From: an uncultured Lachnospiraceae bacterium
GTDB taxonomy: Bacteria > Bacillota > Clostridia > Lachnospirales > Lachnospiraceae
Direction of reading: 5' to 3'
Assembly (NCBI GenBank): GCA_937910785.1
Contig: CALDLG010000074.1
Coordinates: 1 to 26,063, forward strand
DNA length: 26,063 bases
Shown: one piece after another, positions 13,251-21,724 of the stretch
How positions within the stretch are numbered: the stretch's first letter is position 1
How the letters are laid out: the number at the start of each line of letters is the position of its first letter
Position numbers and translations under genes: made by a program
The notes under the pieces: generated by a model
Database searches by the model: none
Told to the model about the DNA's origin: nothing
Seen by the model: the letters and a program-made list of their open reading frames with translations, nothing else

Positions 13251-14529
13251 ACTCTGCCTCCGTTATTATTAATCTTATGCCGGGCACATTTTTTACTGTC
13301 ACAGCATTATCGTCCAGACTGAAATTCAAGTTTGCTGTATAATTTCCAGGCCTCATGGTACTTAAACCTTCCGACTGCATCAGTTCCGCAATATCCACCG
13401 ATGCCTGTATTGCTTCGAAATTCAGTGCGTCCAGATCCCTTTCCAGACCGGAAAGTGTAATGTCATACGCATCTTCTTCCGTATCGATCTCAACCTTGAA
13501 GCCTGCCGGCGGATTCAGAATCTGAATTCTGTTTACATCCAACGCGACAACTCTCTCCACGATCGGTTCCACGACCACCGTCACTTCGACTTTTCCTTTA
13601 AAGTCCTCTTCCGCAATAACCACTCCGTCCGGCAGATAATCCGTCAGATCCACTACTGCTTCCAGACTCTCGGTCGCTCCGGTGATGTCAAGAACGCTCT
13701 CCGGAATCTCGATCGAATGCAGATTGGCGATAGCCTTTGATCTTCCGGCAACCGTAACGCTGTTTCTGTCCGTATGAATCTCTCCGGTCGCCATATATCC
13801 CCTTGCGGGAGCTCCCGTCGATTTCCAGATAATATCCAATGTCTTTAATTCAAGAATTTCCACGGTAACCCGAACTTTACTGATATTTTTTACAATACTG
13901 TCCACATCGATAATTTTATCGTTTTCGTCGTACAGACGGATCGGTGAATCCGTGCCGATATTACTGGTAAACCCGGAAACATTTACGGTTACCGTCGCCC
14001 GCTTCACCTGTGAAATAACGGATTCCGGCCCGGTTATCTCGATCAGATTCTGCTCCGTTGTAATATCACCGACCATGTAGCCCTCTTTTACCGCTCCGAT
14101 CGTCACTGCGCGAAGCGGCAGAGTCTTCGTTTTTTCATCTTCTATATTCAGCTTTACATTATCAATATTTCCACGAATGCTTTCCAGCTTATCGTTATAT
14201 TTATTCGTTGACAGCTTGATGGCAATCGTATTCAGATTGGTAAGCTCGCTCATATCGGCAACCGCGATAATATTGCTTTCATCCAGAGAATCAATAATCG
14301 ACCGCTTTGCTGAAATCGTAACGACATCTATAACATCCGTATGATCGAGCACCTCATAAACCTGCCCGCTGTTTGTAATCAGCTCGGCATTCTGAATGGT
14401 AACCGGCACATTATAGACCCGGAATGTTCCGACCGGATCATTGATATTGGTTACGATAAGCCACAGGACCGCAGCAATCAGGAAAGAACAGAGCTTCAGT
14501 CCCCAGTTACGCAATAGTTTACTCCTCAT
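13243..14529 (-). CDS. cdaR: CdaA regulatory protein CdaR (YbbR-domain protein)
   Basis: 428 residues from ATG 14529. One N-terminal membrane segment (LKLCSFLIAAVLWLIVTNI, about residues 9-27) is followed by an extracytoplasmic region of repeated beta-rich YbbR domains (examples: NVPVTIQNAELITNSGQVYEV, ITGPESVISQVKRATVTVNVSG, VTVAGRSKAIANLHSIEIPESVLDI). The reading frame stays open to 14619, but ATG 14529 places the membrane anchor at the N-terminus as in the family. It overlaps the end of cdaA by 11 bases and glmM by 8 bases. It modulates the diadenylate cyclase CdaA at the membrane. Confidence 0.93.
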   Translation of the reverse strand: MRSKLLRNWGLKLCSFLIAAVLWLIVTNINDPVGTFRVYNVPVTIQNAELITNSGQVYEVLDHTDVIDVVTISAKRSIIDSLDESNIIAVADMSELTNLNTIAIKLSTNKYNDKLESIRGNIDNVKLNIEDEKTKTLPLRAVTIGAVKEGYMVGDITTEQNLIEITGPESVISQVKRATVTVNVSGFTSNIGTDSPIRLYDENDKIIDVDSIVKNISKVRVTVEILELKTLDIIWKSTGAPARGYMATGEIHTDRNSVTVAGRSKAIANLHSIEIPESVLDITGATESLEAVVDLTDYLPDGVVIAEEDFKGKVEVTVVVEPIVERVVALDVNRIQILNPPAGFKVEIDTEEDAYDITLSGLERDLDALNFEAIQASVDIAELMQSEGLSTMRPGNYTANLNFSLDDNAVTVKNVPGIRLIITEAEYE

Positions 14530-15394
14530 TTCTGGACCTGCCTTTCCATAACTTCCGCTTTTTCTCCTCAGGCGCCTTATTCTGAATGCTGCGCAGCATC
14601 TCACGAAGACGTTCCGCATCCAGCCCGCGGGTCAGCTCACCCAGATAGGCAACACTGATTTTTCCGGTCTCCTCGGAAACGATTACCGTCATGGAGTCAG
14701 TCGCTTCGGAAATGCCTACTCCCGCACGATGCCTTGTGCCCAGGTCCTTGCTGAGTTCCATATTATCCGATAAAGGAAGATAACAGGTTGCCGCCGTAAC
14801 GCGGTTTTCCTTAATAATAACCGCTCCGTCATGCAGAGGCGTATTATGTTCGAAAATGTTGATCAGAAGCTGGCTGGAAACAATACCATCCACATCGATG
14901 CCGGTCCGCTCATACTCGTTTAACGGCTGATCATTCTGTATAACGATTAACGCTCCGGTCTTTACTTTTCCCATTTCTACGGAAGCTTTTACTATTTCAT
15001 TGATTGTGCGGTCTGACAGCCCCTTATCCGGCTTGGAGGTATCAAATGTTAAAATGGAAGAAAACAGGTTCTTCCGCCCCAGTTCCTCAAGCGCTTTCCG
15101 CAGCTCCGGTTGCAGAATGACCACAATTGCCGTCGCTGCGATCCCGAACAGATTCGTCACAATCCACAGGATCGTATTCATCTTAAAAAAAACCGCAATA
15201 AGCACAAAGGCACCTATGACAAGGAGTCCCTTTAACAGCGCCCAGGCCCGCGTATTCTTAATCCACAGCATAATGTGATATAGTAGAAATGCAATAATAA
15301 AGACTTCTACAATATCAGTCCATATGATCGAGGGTATATGCAATTTGGAAAAATATTTTTCAATTAAGTCACTGACCTGCTGCATACTATTCAT
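14519..15394 (-). CDS. cdaA: Membrane diadenylate cyclase CdaA
   Basis: 291 residues from ATG 15394 (MNSMQQVSDLIEKYF). Three N-terminal membrane helices (DIVEVFIIAFLLYHIMLWI, ALLKGLLVIGAFVLIAVFF, ILWIVTNLFGIAATAIVVIL) precede the DAC domain. Its catalytic motifs are present: DGA in LHDGAVIIKENRV and RHR in LGTRHRAGVGISE. It condenses two ATP to c-di-AMP, which controls potassium and osmolyte transport and cell-wall homeostasis. The start is chosen on family length and the AGAAAG upstream; a TTG at 15430 lacks a ribosome binding site, and ATG 15385 is also possible. First gene of cdaA-cdaR-glmM, with a double hairpin directly before it. Confidence 0.95.
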   Translation of the reverse strand: MNSMQQVSDLIEKYFSKLHIPSIIWTDIVEVFIIAFLLYHIMLWIKNTRAWALLKGLLVIGAFVLIAVFFKMNTILWIVTNLFGIAATAIVVILQPELRKALEELGRKNLFSSILTFDTSKPDKGLSDRTINEIVKASVEMGKVKTGALIVIQNDQPLNEYERTGIDVDGIVSSQLLINIFEHNTPLHDGAVIIKENRVTAATCYLPLSDNMELSKDLGTRHRAGVGISEATDSMTVIVSEETGKISVAYLGELTRGLDAERLREMLRSIQNKAPEEKKRKLWKGRSRNEE

Positions 15395-15412
15395 CCATGT
15401 CTTTCTCAGCCT

Positions 15413-15470
15413 GCGAACTTTGGGCCGCAAGGCACAAATTCGCGATTGAAAAATCTCTGATTTTTCAATC
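15413..15470. repeat. Two adjacent hairpins between an ORF and cdaA, possible dispersed palindromic element
   Basis: Hairpin 1: GCGAA (15413-15417) pairs with TTCGC (15439-15443), TTTG (15419-15422) with CAAA (15435-15438) and GCC (15424-15426) with GGC (15431-15433), closing a GCAA loop (GNRA type when read on +). Hairpin 2 follows without a gap: GATTGAAAAAT (15444-15454) pairs perfectly with ATTTTTCAATC (15460-15470) around CTCTG. There is no T-run after it on the - strand, so it is not a standard terminator of the upstream gene. It lies 19-76 bases before the chosen cdaA start. Confidence 0.75.
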
Positions 15471-15498
15471 TATTCCACTTCATTTTCCTTGTTCTATT

Positions 15499-16473
15499 TT
15501 AAACGTTATTCCGGCTGTGTCCGGATGTCTCGTGCGCATTTTTCTTTCTTTGTCCTGCGATCTGTTTTACTTTTTTCTCCGGTCTTGCAAGGGTTACCTT
15601 CGGAACCGCTTTTACATAATAATAGTATTCGTCATCCTCAAACTGTACCTTTTCTGTCCGGCTGTAGTCCACATGAAATACGAAAAACTGCAATACCGCT
15701 GTCAGCAGAAATGAGAAAACGGTTCCGACAATTACGCCGGGCAGCGATACATTCGTATCAAACATCAGATCTCCGATCAGTATCACCATGACGTTGACAA
15801 ATGCACCTGCCGCCATCGCAATCGTCCAGGCATAGTCGATACTCAGTCTGCGGATCAGATATACTAAAACCAAAGTAACGGCAAAAGCGGCGATAACGAC
15901 AATCATTTCTTTATTATTCAGGATGCCGTCAACAACAATCTTAAATCTGGCCGCAAGCTGCTCTTCTGTCATTCCACTCAGAACGGATACATTTTCATTC
16001 ACAAAATGAATCATATAATAGGTAATCACGCCGCATGCTACGGATACCGCAGAAGCCGGGGTTCCGATCAGTCCCATGGATATCGGAATCACATAGGGAA
16101 TTTTAAGCAGAAAGCAAATCGGCGTCAGTACCACCACAGCGGTGTCCTTTGGTGAAAATCTGAAATACAGTAAAAACATGAGCAGAAAAGCCGCTCCTAT
16201 CACGATAACACACTCCAGGCTGAATGCATACAAATGCAGCAGAATAAACAACGCCGACATAATCACGGTAAAATTTGCCGGCATAAATGAACACATCAGC
16301 GCAACAACCAAAACTACCGGCAGCCTGTCAATCGCCGCCATGTATCCCAGCCGGGAATTGATCTGCAGCAGGGACACAAGCGCCAGCAGAAATTTCAAAA
16401 AAGGAATAATATAAATCTCAAATTTACTGTAAAACAGCTTGATATACTGTTTTACAACAAGTAGCTCTGTCAT
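15499..16473 (-). CDS. Polytopic membrane protein of unknown function
   Basis: 324 residues with about nine hydrophobic segments, e.g. LPVVLVVALMCSFM, FTVIMSALFILLHLYAF, CVIVIGAAFLLMFLLYF, AVVVLTPICFLLKIPYVIPI, MIVVIAAFAVTLVLVYLI, IAMAAGAFVNVMVILIGDL and VIVGTVFSFLLTAVLQFFVF. A hydrophilic loop with NENVSVLSGMTEEQLAARF separates the two halves. The cytoplasmic C-terminal tail begins with an acidic-aromatic stretch (FEDDEYYYYVKAVPK) and ends very basic (KKVKQIAGQRKKNAHETSG). I recognise no transporter signature or catalytic motif. It is 11 bases after the 132-residue membrane ORF and upstream of cdaA, so it may be part of the cell-envelope or c-di-AMP neighbourhood. Confidence 0.85.
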   Translation of the reverse strand: MTELLVVKQYIKLFYSKFEIYIIPFLKFLLALVSLLQINSRLGYMAAIDRLPVVLVVALMCSFMPANFTVIMSALFILLHLYAFSLECVIVIGAAFLLMFLLYFRFSPKDTAVVVLTPICFLLKIPYVIPISMGLIGTPASAVSVACGVITYYMIHFVNENVSVLSGMTEEQLAARFKIVVDGILNNKEMIVVIAAFAVTLVLVYLIRRLSIDYAWTIAMAAGAFVNVMVILIGDLMFDTNVSLPGVIVGTVFSFLLTAVLQFFVFHVDYSRTEKVQFEDDEYYYYVKAVPKVTLARPEKKVKQIAGQRKKNAHETSGHSRNNV

Positions 16474-16484
16474 CGGTCATCCTC

Positions 16485-16883
16485 TCAAAATGTATGATTA
16501 TTACTGTACATACCGGATAATTTTCTCAAATTCATGTAGTACACTCTAAGGCTGTGCCGGGCCTTACTGTATCGGTAAGAATAAACGGCATAGGAAATTA
16601 CCGCATAAACACCCACTACCCACAGATATTTTTTCAGGACACTTTCGCCAAACTCGAGTAAGTCCATCTTATAAATATCCATCATAAAGATTTCAAAGTC
16701 GTAAAAAATATACATGGCAAACACCACTATAAATGCAATCGTTGCACTTATAATGGATTTCAGTACCTGCCACCCGATATAATCACTGCGAAAATAACTT
16801 CCAATCGCTACATTCCCTTTCCCATCATTCGCCTCATAAGAGGCAAGCTTGGTCATCAGAATCACGCGTTCTTCATTCAACAT
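16485..16883 (-). CDS. Small membrane protein of unknown function
   Basis: 132 residues. A short cytoplasmic-looking N-terminus (MLNEERVILMTKLASYEAND) is followed by two hydrophobic segments: IISATIAFIVVFAMYIFYDF and YLWVVGVYAVISYAVYSY. The C-terminus is basic and Tyr-rich (RYSKARHSLRVYYMNLRKL). AGGAGA precedes ATG 16883. It is 18 bases after yvyF and 11 bases before the polytopic membrane gene, so the pair is very likely co-transcribed and may act together. No known family is recognised. Confidence 0.85.
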   Translation of the reverse strand: MLNEERVILMTKLASYEANDGKGNVAIGSYFRSDYIGWQVLKSIISATIAFIVVFAMYIFYDFEIFMMDIYKMDLLEFGESVLKKYLWVVGVYAVISYAVYSYRYSKARHSLRVYYMNLRKLSGMYSNNHTF

Positions 16884-16901
16884 GACATTCTCCTGCCCCG
16901 T

Positions 16902-17309
16902 TTAATTCAGGAAGCGCATCTTCGGATTTTCTTTGGTATCCTTCTTCTTCTGCGGTTTCGGTGCTTCCGGTTTCTTAATACTGCTGCTCAATCTGGTTGC
17001 CATGGAATTTTTGCATTTTTCACAAAAACGCCCGGACATAATCGGAGCCTCACAGTTCTCACAAAACAGCGTAATTCCGGACCCTTCCGCCAGTTCCAGA
17101 CGTTCGTCGCGCAGCCACTGCTGGATCTGATTCGTTGAAACCTCACATGCCTCCGATACCTGCGGAATTGTTGCATGACGGTTATCCTGAATATATTTCT
17201 TCACTTCCTGAAATTTCTCTTCCAACGCATCCTTACACTGCGGACAAATCGGCGGTCCGGATACATAGTTGAAAATTTTTCCGCATTTCTTACAATTTCG
17301 TACATTCAT
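16902..17309 (-). CDS. yvyF: YvyF-like flagellar-operon protein with zinc-ribbon motifs
   Basis: 135 residues from ATG 17309 (MNVRNCKKCG), chosen because GGAGG lies 7 bases upstream; a start at 17327 would overlap comFC. The N-terminus has NCKKCGKIFNY and CPQC, followed by a helix-turn-helix-like middle (TIPQVSEACEVSTNQIQQWLRD) and a second four-Cys ribbon (CENC…CEKC). The tail is Lys/Pro-rich. This is the pattern of the flagellar operon protein found after comFC in Bacillus (comFC-yvyF-flgM). Here comFC does precede it, but flgM does not follow. A DNA- or RNA-binding regulatory role in motility is plausible but unproven. Confidence 0.88.
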   Translation of the reverse strand: MNVRNCKKCGKIFNYVSGPPICPQCKDALEEKFQEVKKYIQDNRHATIPQVSEACEVSTNQIQQWLRDERLELAEGSGITLFCENCEAPIMSGRFCEKCKNSMATRLSSSIKKPEAPKPQKKKDTKENPKMRFLN

Positions 17310-17323
17310 AGCATTTCCTCCAT

Positions 17324-18052
17324 TCACATTCCATTACCTATTGCAAGCGCTGCATAATAAATATACTGAATTCCCGCCCGGCGCAGCTCCCGCGCCATAG
17401 CGTCAATCGTACTTCCTGTCGTATAAATATCATCGATAATTATAATCGTACTTAATTTTACATCATTATCGCAGATTTTAAAAGCCCTTTTCAAATTATT
17501 TTGTCTTTCCTGCGCCGATAAATCTTTCATCGGCTTCGTTTTCCGTACTCTTTTAATCAGTTTCGTCTCCACAGGAATCTGAAGAAACCTGCCCAGTTCC
17601 TTTGCCAGCACCTCCGCCTGATTAAATCCACGCGCCCTTTTCTTCGAACGATGGATCGGTACCGGCACGAGCGCGTCCGGATGCAGGGCCAGAATTCTCT
17701 TTCCCAGAATACGGGCCATCCTCTCACCATAATATGCGGCATATTCCTGTCTGCCCCGGTATTTGAACCGATAAATGGAATCCGATACGCTCCGGTAATC
17801 AAAAAGCGCCATTCCACTGTCATAATTATGCGCCCGCTGCATGCAGTCATGGCAGAAAACCGCTCTCGTATCCTTTAATTCCTTCCCACATTTCTGACAG
17901 CAGGGAGCTTTTACATATTTAATCTTTTTTACACATTCCTCACAGATGAGGTTTCCGAAAGGCTTTACTGCCTTATCACAGACAGGACATCTTCTCGGAT
18001 AGATCAAATCCAGAAGCATCCCAAAGAAAAATCTGACAGGGTTCTTTCTCAT
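17324..18052 (-). CDS. comFC: ComF family phosphoribosyltransferase-like protein (ComFC)
   Basis: 242 residues. An N-terminal zinc-ribbon region carries CPVC, ICEEC, CCQKC and CHDC, and the C-terminal half is a type I phosphoribosyltransferase fold with the PRPP-binding motif IIIIDDIYTTGSTID. Blocks such as LVPVPIHRSKKRARGFNQAEVLAKEL and RKTKPMKDLSAQERQNNLKRAF are typical of ComFC, which aids uptake or recombination of transforming DNA. Its ATG overlaps the recD2 stop (ATGA), so the two are translationally coupled. It takes the place after a helicase as in Bacillus comFA-comFC, except that the helicase here is RecD2. Confidence 0.95.
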   Translation of the reverse strand: MRKNPVRFFFGMLLDLIYPRRCPVCDKAVKPFGNLICEECVKKIKYVKAPCCQKCGKELKDTRAVFCHDCMQRAHNYDSGMALFDYRSVSDSIYRFKYRGRQEYAAYYGERMARILGKRILALHPDALVPVPIHRSKKRARGFNQAEVLAKELGRFLQIPVETKLIKRVRKTKPMKDLSAQERQNNLKRAFKICDNDVKLSTIIIIDDIYTTGSTIDAMARELRRAGIQYIYYAALAIGNGM

Positions 18053-20310
18053 ATACGCATTAATTCCTTTATTCTGTCCGCCAGGCCCGTATAGCGCCTG
18101 TTCTCATAATTATTATCGACCATTTCCTGCAAAGTCATGCTGCTTCCCAGAATCGTCACACAGTTTCTTGCTCTTGTTACACCCGTATAAAGGAGATTCC
18201 TGTTAAAAAGCATCCGAGGTCCGGAAAGCAGCGGCATGATGACAGCCGGATACTCGCTTCCCTGTGACTTGTGTATCGTTACCGCATAGGCAAGTTCTAT
18301 TTCATCCAGCTGATCAAAGGAATAAGTCACCCTTCTGTGCTCATCATATTCAATGACCATACTGCGAGTATATTCACTGATTTCCAGAATCATGCCAATA
18401 TCTCCGTTAAAAATTCCCATTCCTTTATCGATCGGTATGCCATATTTGCTGACTACCTCCCACTCCAGCTGATAATTGTTCTTAATCTGCATAACCTTAT
18501 CTTTTTCCCGAAACAGCGTATGGGCTGCCATATGCTCTTTCTTCTGTTCCGAAGCCGGATTCAGGTATTGCTGCAAAATGCCGTTTAATGTTTCCACCCC
18601 CAGCTTTCCCTTCCGCATCGGTGTCAGAACCTGAATGTCATAGGGCTGCGCTCCCACATAAGGAGGCAGCTTCTCCAGAATCAGCTGAATCATATGCTTG
18701 TAAATGACATTGACATCGTTTCTTTCCAGAAAAAAGAAGTCGCGGCTCTTATTATCCAGCACAATATCCTGCCCTGCATGAATGCGGTGCGCATTCAGGA
18801 TAATATCGCTTTCCTGTGCCTGGCGGAAAATCTTCTCCAGCATCACTACCGGAAAAGCTCCGCTTTTCAACAGATCCTGCAGAACCTGTCCGGGTCCCAC
18901 GGATGGCAGCTGGTTGACATCGCCTACCATAATCAGACGCGTTCCGACGGATACCGCCCGAAGCAGGGACTGGAACAGGAAAATATCTACCATAGACATT
19001 TCATCAATAATAATAACGTCCGCTTCCAGTGGATTTTCTTCATTTTTTTCAAAACGGGCGGATTTTGTTTCCCCGGAAACCGAACCGTTTAACTCCAACA
19101 GCCGGTGAATTGTTCTCGCCTCATATCCCGTCGTCTCTGTCATTCTCTTGGCCGCCCGTCCCGTTGGCGCTGCCAGAAAAATATCCATTTCCTCCGAAAG
19201 AAAATAGCGGATTATCATATTGATCGTCGTTGTTTTTCCGGTTCCCGGTCCTCCTGAAAGAATCAGAATGCCGTTTTTAATACTTTCCAGAACCGCTTTT
19301 TTCTGCAGGTCGTCAAGCTCAATCTGCAGTTCTTTTTCCAATGCCGTAATTTTATCCAGGACTTTACGCTCTTCCGAAGGCAGACAGTCCTCTTCATGAA
19401 CGGATATGTTCAGATCATGCAGCATCTTCGCACAGTTCAGCTCCGCATAATAGTATGTCATTCCATAGATTTTCTTATCCTGATTCTGCTTATCCGGCAT
19501 TTTTATCACAATTTTTTTGTCCATGGCCAGATTCTGAAGCTGCGCGTCAAACAACACCGGGTCAATTTCCAACAACTCCCCTGTTTTACGAAGCAGTATG
19601 CTCTCCGGAAGATAACAGTGTCCCTCCGCTCCCGCCTGCATCAGCATATATAACAGTCCGCTTCTGATCCGGTAATCGGAATCCGTATGAATGCCAATTC
19701 TGGAAGCGATCGCATCCGCAATTTTAAATCCAATTCCCTCGATATCCTCCGCGAGACGGTAAGGATTTTCTTTCATAATCCCGTACAGGTTCATTCCATA
19801 GGCTTCATAAATCCGTATCGCTAACGTGTTTGATATACCATATTTCTGCAGAAAAGTCATCGCTTCTCTGGCATCTCTTTTTTCATAGACCTGTACGGCA
19901 ATTTCCTTTGCCTTCCGCTCGCTGATCCCTTTCACTTCCGCAAGCCGCTCCGGCTCCTCATCAATAATCCGAAAGGTATCCTTACCAAACTTTTTTACAA
20001 TTCTGGCCGCCAGCGCTTCCCCAACGCCTTTCACAGCGCCGGAACCCAGATAACGCTCCATGCTCAGTGCGTCATCCGGTGCCGTAATTCGATAACTTTC
20101 TACTTTAAACTGTTCCCCGTATACCGGGTGTGCCGTATACTCTCCTTCCGCCTCAATATTCTCTCCCTGATCGATTGTCTGAAAGGTCCCGACACAGGTA
20201 ACTTCCTCCTCATCGGATATTAAATTGAGAACCGTATACCCGTTATCCGTATTTCGATAGATAATGTGCTCTATATAGCCCTTTATTTGTTCCATAATTT
20301 CCATATGCAA
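18049..20310 (-). CDS. recD2: ATP-dependent RecD2-type DNA helicase
   Basis: 753 residues, the size of stand-alone RecD2 (SF1B, 5'-3' helicase in repair and recombination, working without RecBC). The N-terminal domain begins GYIEHIIYRNTDNGYTVLNL. Helix-hairpin-helix segments follow (GAVKGVGEALAARIVKKFG, VKGISERKAKEIA). Walker A GGPGTGKTT is at residues 353-361, Walker B IIIDEMSMVD, and the C-terminal motif VTIHKSQGSEYPAVI with YTGVTRAR closes the helicase core. Starts at 20310, 20304 and 20295 are all in frame; MEQIKGYIEHI (20295) would be most family-like but no site has a strong ribosome binding sequence. comFC overlaps its stop. Confidence 0.95.
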   Translation of the reverse strand: MHMEIMEQIKGYIEHIIYRNTDNGYTVLNLISDEEEVTCVGTFQTIDQGENIEAEGEYTAHPVYGEQFKVESYRITAPDDALSMERYLGSGAVKGVGEALAARIVKKFGKDTFRIIDEEPERLAEVKGISERKAKEIAVQVYEKRDAREAMTFLQKYGISNTLAIRIYEAYGMNLYGIMKENPYRLAEDIEGIGFKIADAIASRIGIHTDSDYRIRSGLLYMLMQAGAEGHCYLPESILLRKTGELLEIDPVLFDAQLQNLAMDKKIVIKMPDKQNQDKKIYGMTYYYAELNCAKMLHDLNISVHEEDCLPSEERKVLDKITALEKELQIELDDLQKKAVLESIKNGILILSGGPGTGKTTTINMIIRYFLSEEMDIFLAAPTGRAAKRMTETTGYEARTIHRLLELNGSVSGETKSARFEKNEENPLEADVIIIDEMSMVDIFLFQSLLRAVSVGTRLIMVGDVNQLPSVGPGQVLQDLLKSGAFPVVMLEKIFRQAQESDIILNAHRIHAGQDIVLDNKSRDFFFLERNDVNVIYKHMIQLILEKLPPYVGAQPYDIQVLTPMRKGKLGVETLNGILQQYLNPASEQKKEHMAAHTLFREKDKVMQIKNNYQLEWEVVSKYGIPIDKGMGIFNGDIGMILEISEYTRSMVIEYDEHRRVTYSFDQLDEIELAYAVTIHKSQGSEYPAVIMPLLSGPRMLFNRNLLYTGVTRARNCVTILGSSMTLQEMVDNNYENRRYTGLADRIKELMRI

Positions 20311-20373
20311 ATAGACTGCCGAAACCAGCAGCCTACTTTATCCTTTTCCTATCGCATTGTTTCATCCTGTTCT

Positions 20374-20760
20374 CTAATAATTCTCCGCGCTGTAGGTTCT
20401 CTTCATCTGCTCGAACAGCGTCTGCGCAAGAGAATTGGCGCCCTGACTTTCCGAAGTTACCTGAGATGCCATTTCCTGAACAAAGGTATCCTGAAATACG
20501 CCGACCATATTGCCCGCATATCCTTCTTCATCATCGTCATCACTGAACATTTTCGCCGTTTTCTCCATACCCTTGAGCACCTGCTCCCAGAGGTACGATT
20601 CAAACTGCTTACATGCTTCGAGCAGTTCCTTCTCGGCCGCTTCCTGCGTTTCCTCCGCATCCTTTACTGCCACTGCATTCAATTTATTTTCCAGCGCATC
20701 CGTGGAGCTTTTATTAGAGCTTATCAGATAATTGCTGATTCCTGACATACCCAGATCCAT
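20374..20760 (-). CDS. flgJ: Flagellar rod-binding protein (FlgJ N-terminal domain only)
   Basis: 128 residues. The middle part has the rod-binding (FlgJ N-terminal) pattern LLEACKQFESYLWEQVLKGMEKTA followed by FQDTFVQEMASQV and SLAQTLFEQM. There is no C-terminal muramidase domain, which is common outside Proteobacteria. It is thought to act as rod cap or scaffold during rod assembly. GGAGGG lies 7 bases before ATG 20760. It follows flgG by 92 bases on the same strand, and together with flgF and flgG it forms a rod-assembly cluster behind mbl. Confidence 0.9.
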   Translation of the reverse strand: MDLGMSGISNYLISSNKSSTDALENKLNAVAVKDAEETQEAAEKELLEACKQFESYLWEQVLKGMEKTAKMFSDDDDEEGYAGNMVGVFQDTFVQEMASQVTSESQGANSLAQTLFEQMKRTYSAENY

Positions 20761-20852
20761 CGCCGTTCCCTCCTGTTCGTCTGTCTCCTGTTTCTCCTGC
20801 CCCAGTCTGCTATAAGCCTGCCGGCAAAACTGCGGCCGGGGCTTTCAGACCG

Positions 20853-21671
20853 TTAACGCTTCAGACTGTTAGCCGTCTCCATCATGGAATCCGATGTGGT
20901 GATTGCCTTGGAGTTCATCTCATAAGCACGCTGCGCCACGATCAGATTAACCATCTCATCCGCTACGGATACGTTGGAGCCTTCCAGATATCCCTGCAGA
21001 ATTCTGCTCTTCCGAACATTGTTATTCGTATCTTCATTGATGGCCGCTCCGCTCGCTTCGGTTGCCATCAGAAGCGTATCTCCATATCTTTCCAGTCCGC
21101 CCGCATTGCTGAACTGATATACGCCGATCTTCACGCCGATGGGCTGCGGGTTGTTATCTCCGTCCGGATAGCATACCTCACCTTCCTGTGAAATCGAAAT
21201 CCTGTTGGCTATGTAGGAACGATTAAGGGTAATTTCTCTTCCTCTGGAATTCAGCACCGGAAGACCGTCCTGATTCGTCAGCGTCATGCCGCCATTCGTA
21301 CCGATCGCCCATGTGAAATCGCCGTTTCTCGTATAAAAAGTCGTTCCGTCATCGCCTCTTACCGCAAAGAAACCGTCCCCTTCAATTGCAAAAGATGTAT
21401 CGCTCTGGGACTCAAGCAGGCTTCCCTGCGTATATATATTGTTGATGGAAGATGCTCTTACACCGAGACCTACCTGTGATGTCGTCGGTTTCGGTTCTCC
21501 GTTCGCCGTTGTTGTCGTACTCTGCAGCGTCTGATAAAGCAGCGACTTAAACTGCGCTTTCTGTGCTTTATATCCGGCCGAATTGACGTTCGCAAGGTTA
21601 TTTGCGATCGTGTCTACATTTGTCTGCTGTGCATTCATGCCTGTTGCTGCTGACCATAAGCTTCTGACCAT
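20853..21671 (-). CDS. flgG: Flagellar distal rod protein FlgG (FlhP-like)
   Basis: 272 residues from ATG 21671 (MVRSLWSAATGMNAQQTNVD), chosen for GGGAGG 8 bases upstream; an upstream in-frame ATG would begin before that site. The N-terminal rod signature ANNLANVNSAGYKAQKAQFKSLLYQTL and the C-terminal GYLEGSNVSVADEMVNLIVAQRAYEMNSKAI form the terminal helices that polymerise in the axial rod. QVGLGVRASS and GDGFFAV are FlgG/FlgF features. In Bacillus the genes after mbl are flhO and flhP; this one corresponds to flhP. Confidence 0.93.
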   Translation of the reverse strand: MVRSLWSAATGMNAQQTNVDTIANNLANVNSAGYKAQKAQFKSLLYQTLQSTTTTANGEPKPTTSQVGLGVRASSINNIYTQGSLLESQSDTSFAIEGDGFFAVRGDDGTTFYTRNGDFTWAIGTNGGMTLTNQDGLPVLNSRGREITLNRSYIANRISISQEGEVCYPDGDNNPQPIGVKIGVYQFSNAGGLERYGDTLLMATEASGAAINEDTNNNVRKSRILQGYLEGSNVSVADEMVNLIVAQRAYEMNSKAITTSDSMMETANSLKR

Positions 21672-21724
21672 TTTGGTTTCCTCCCTTTTCCCCTTCTGTA
21701 CCAATCTTTTTCATGGCTGTTCTA

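Noticed and set aside
20311..20373. Terminator between flgJ and recD2
   Set aside because: Only a 6-bp stem with a G-U pair (GGCTGC/GCAGTC) and no clear T-run; too weak to list as a feature.
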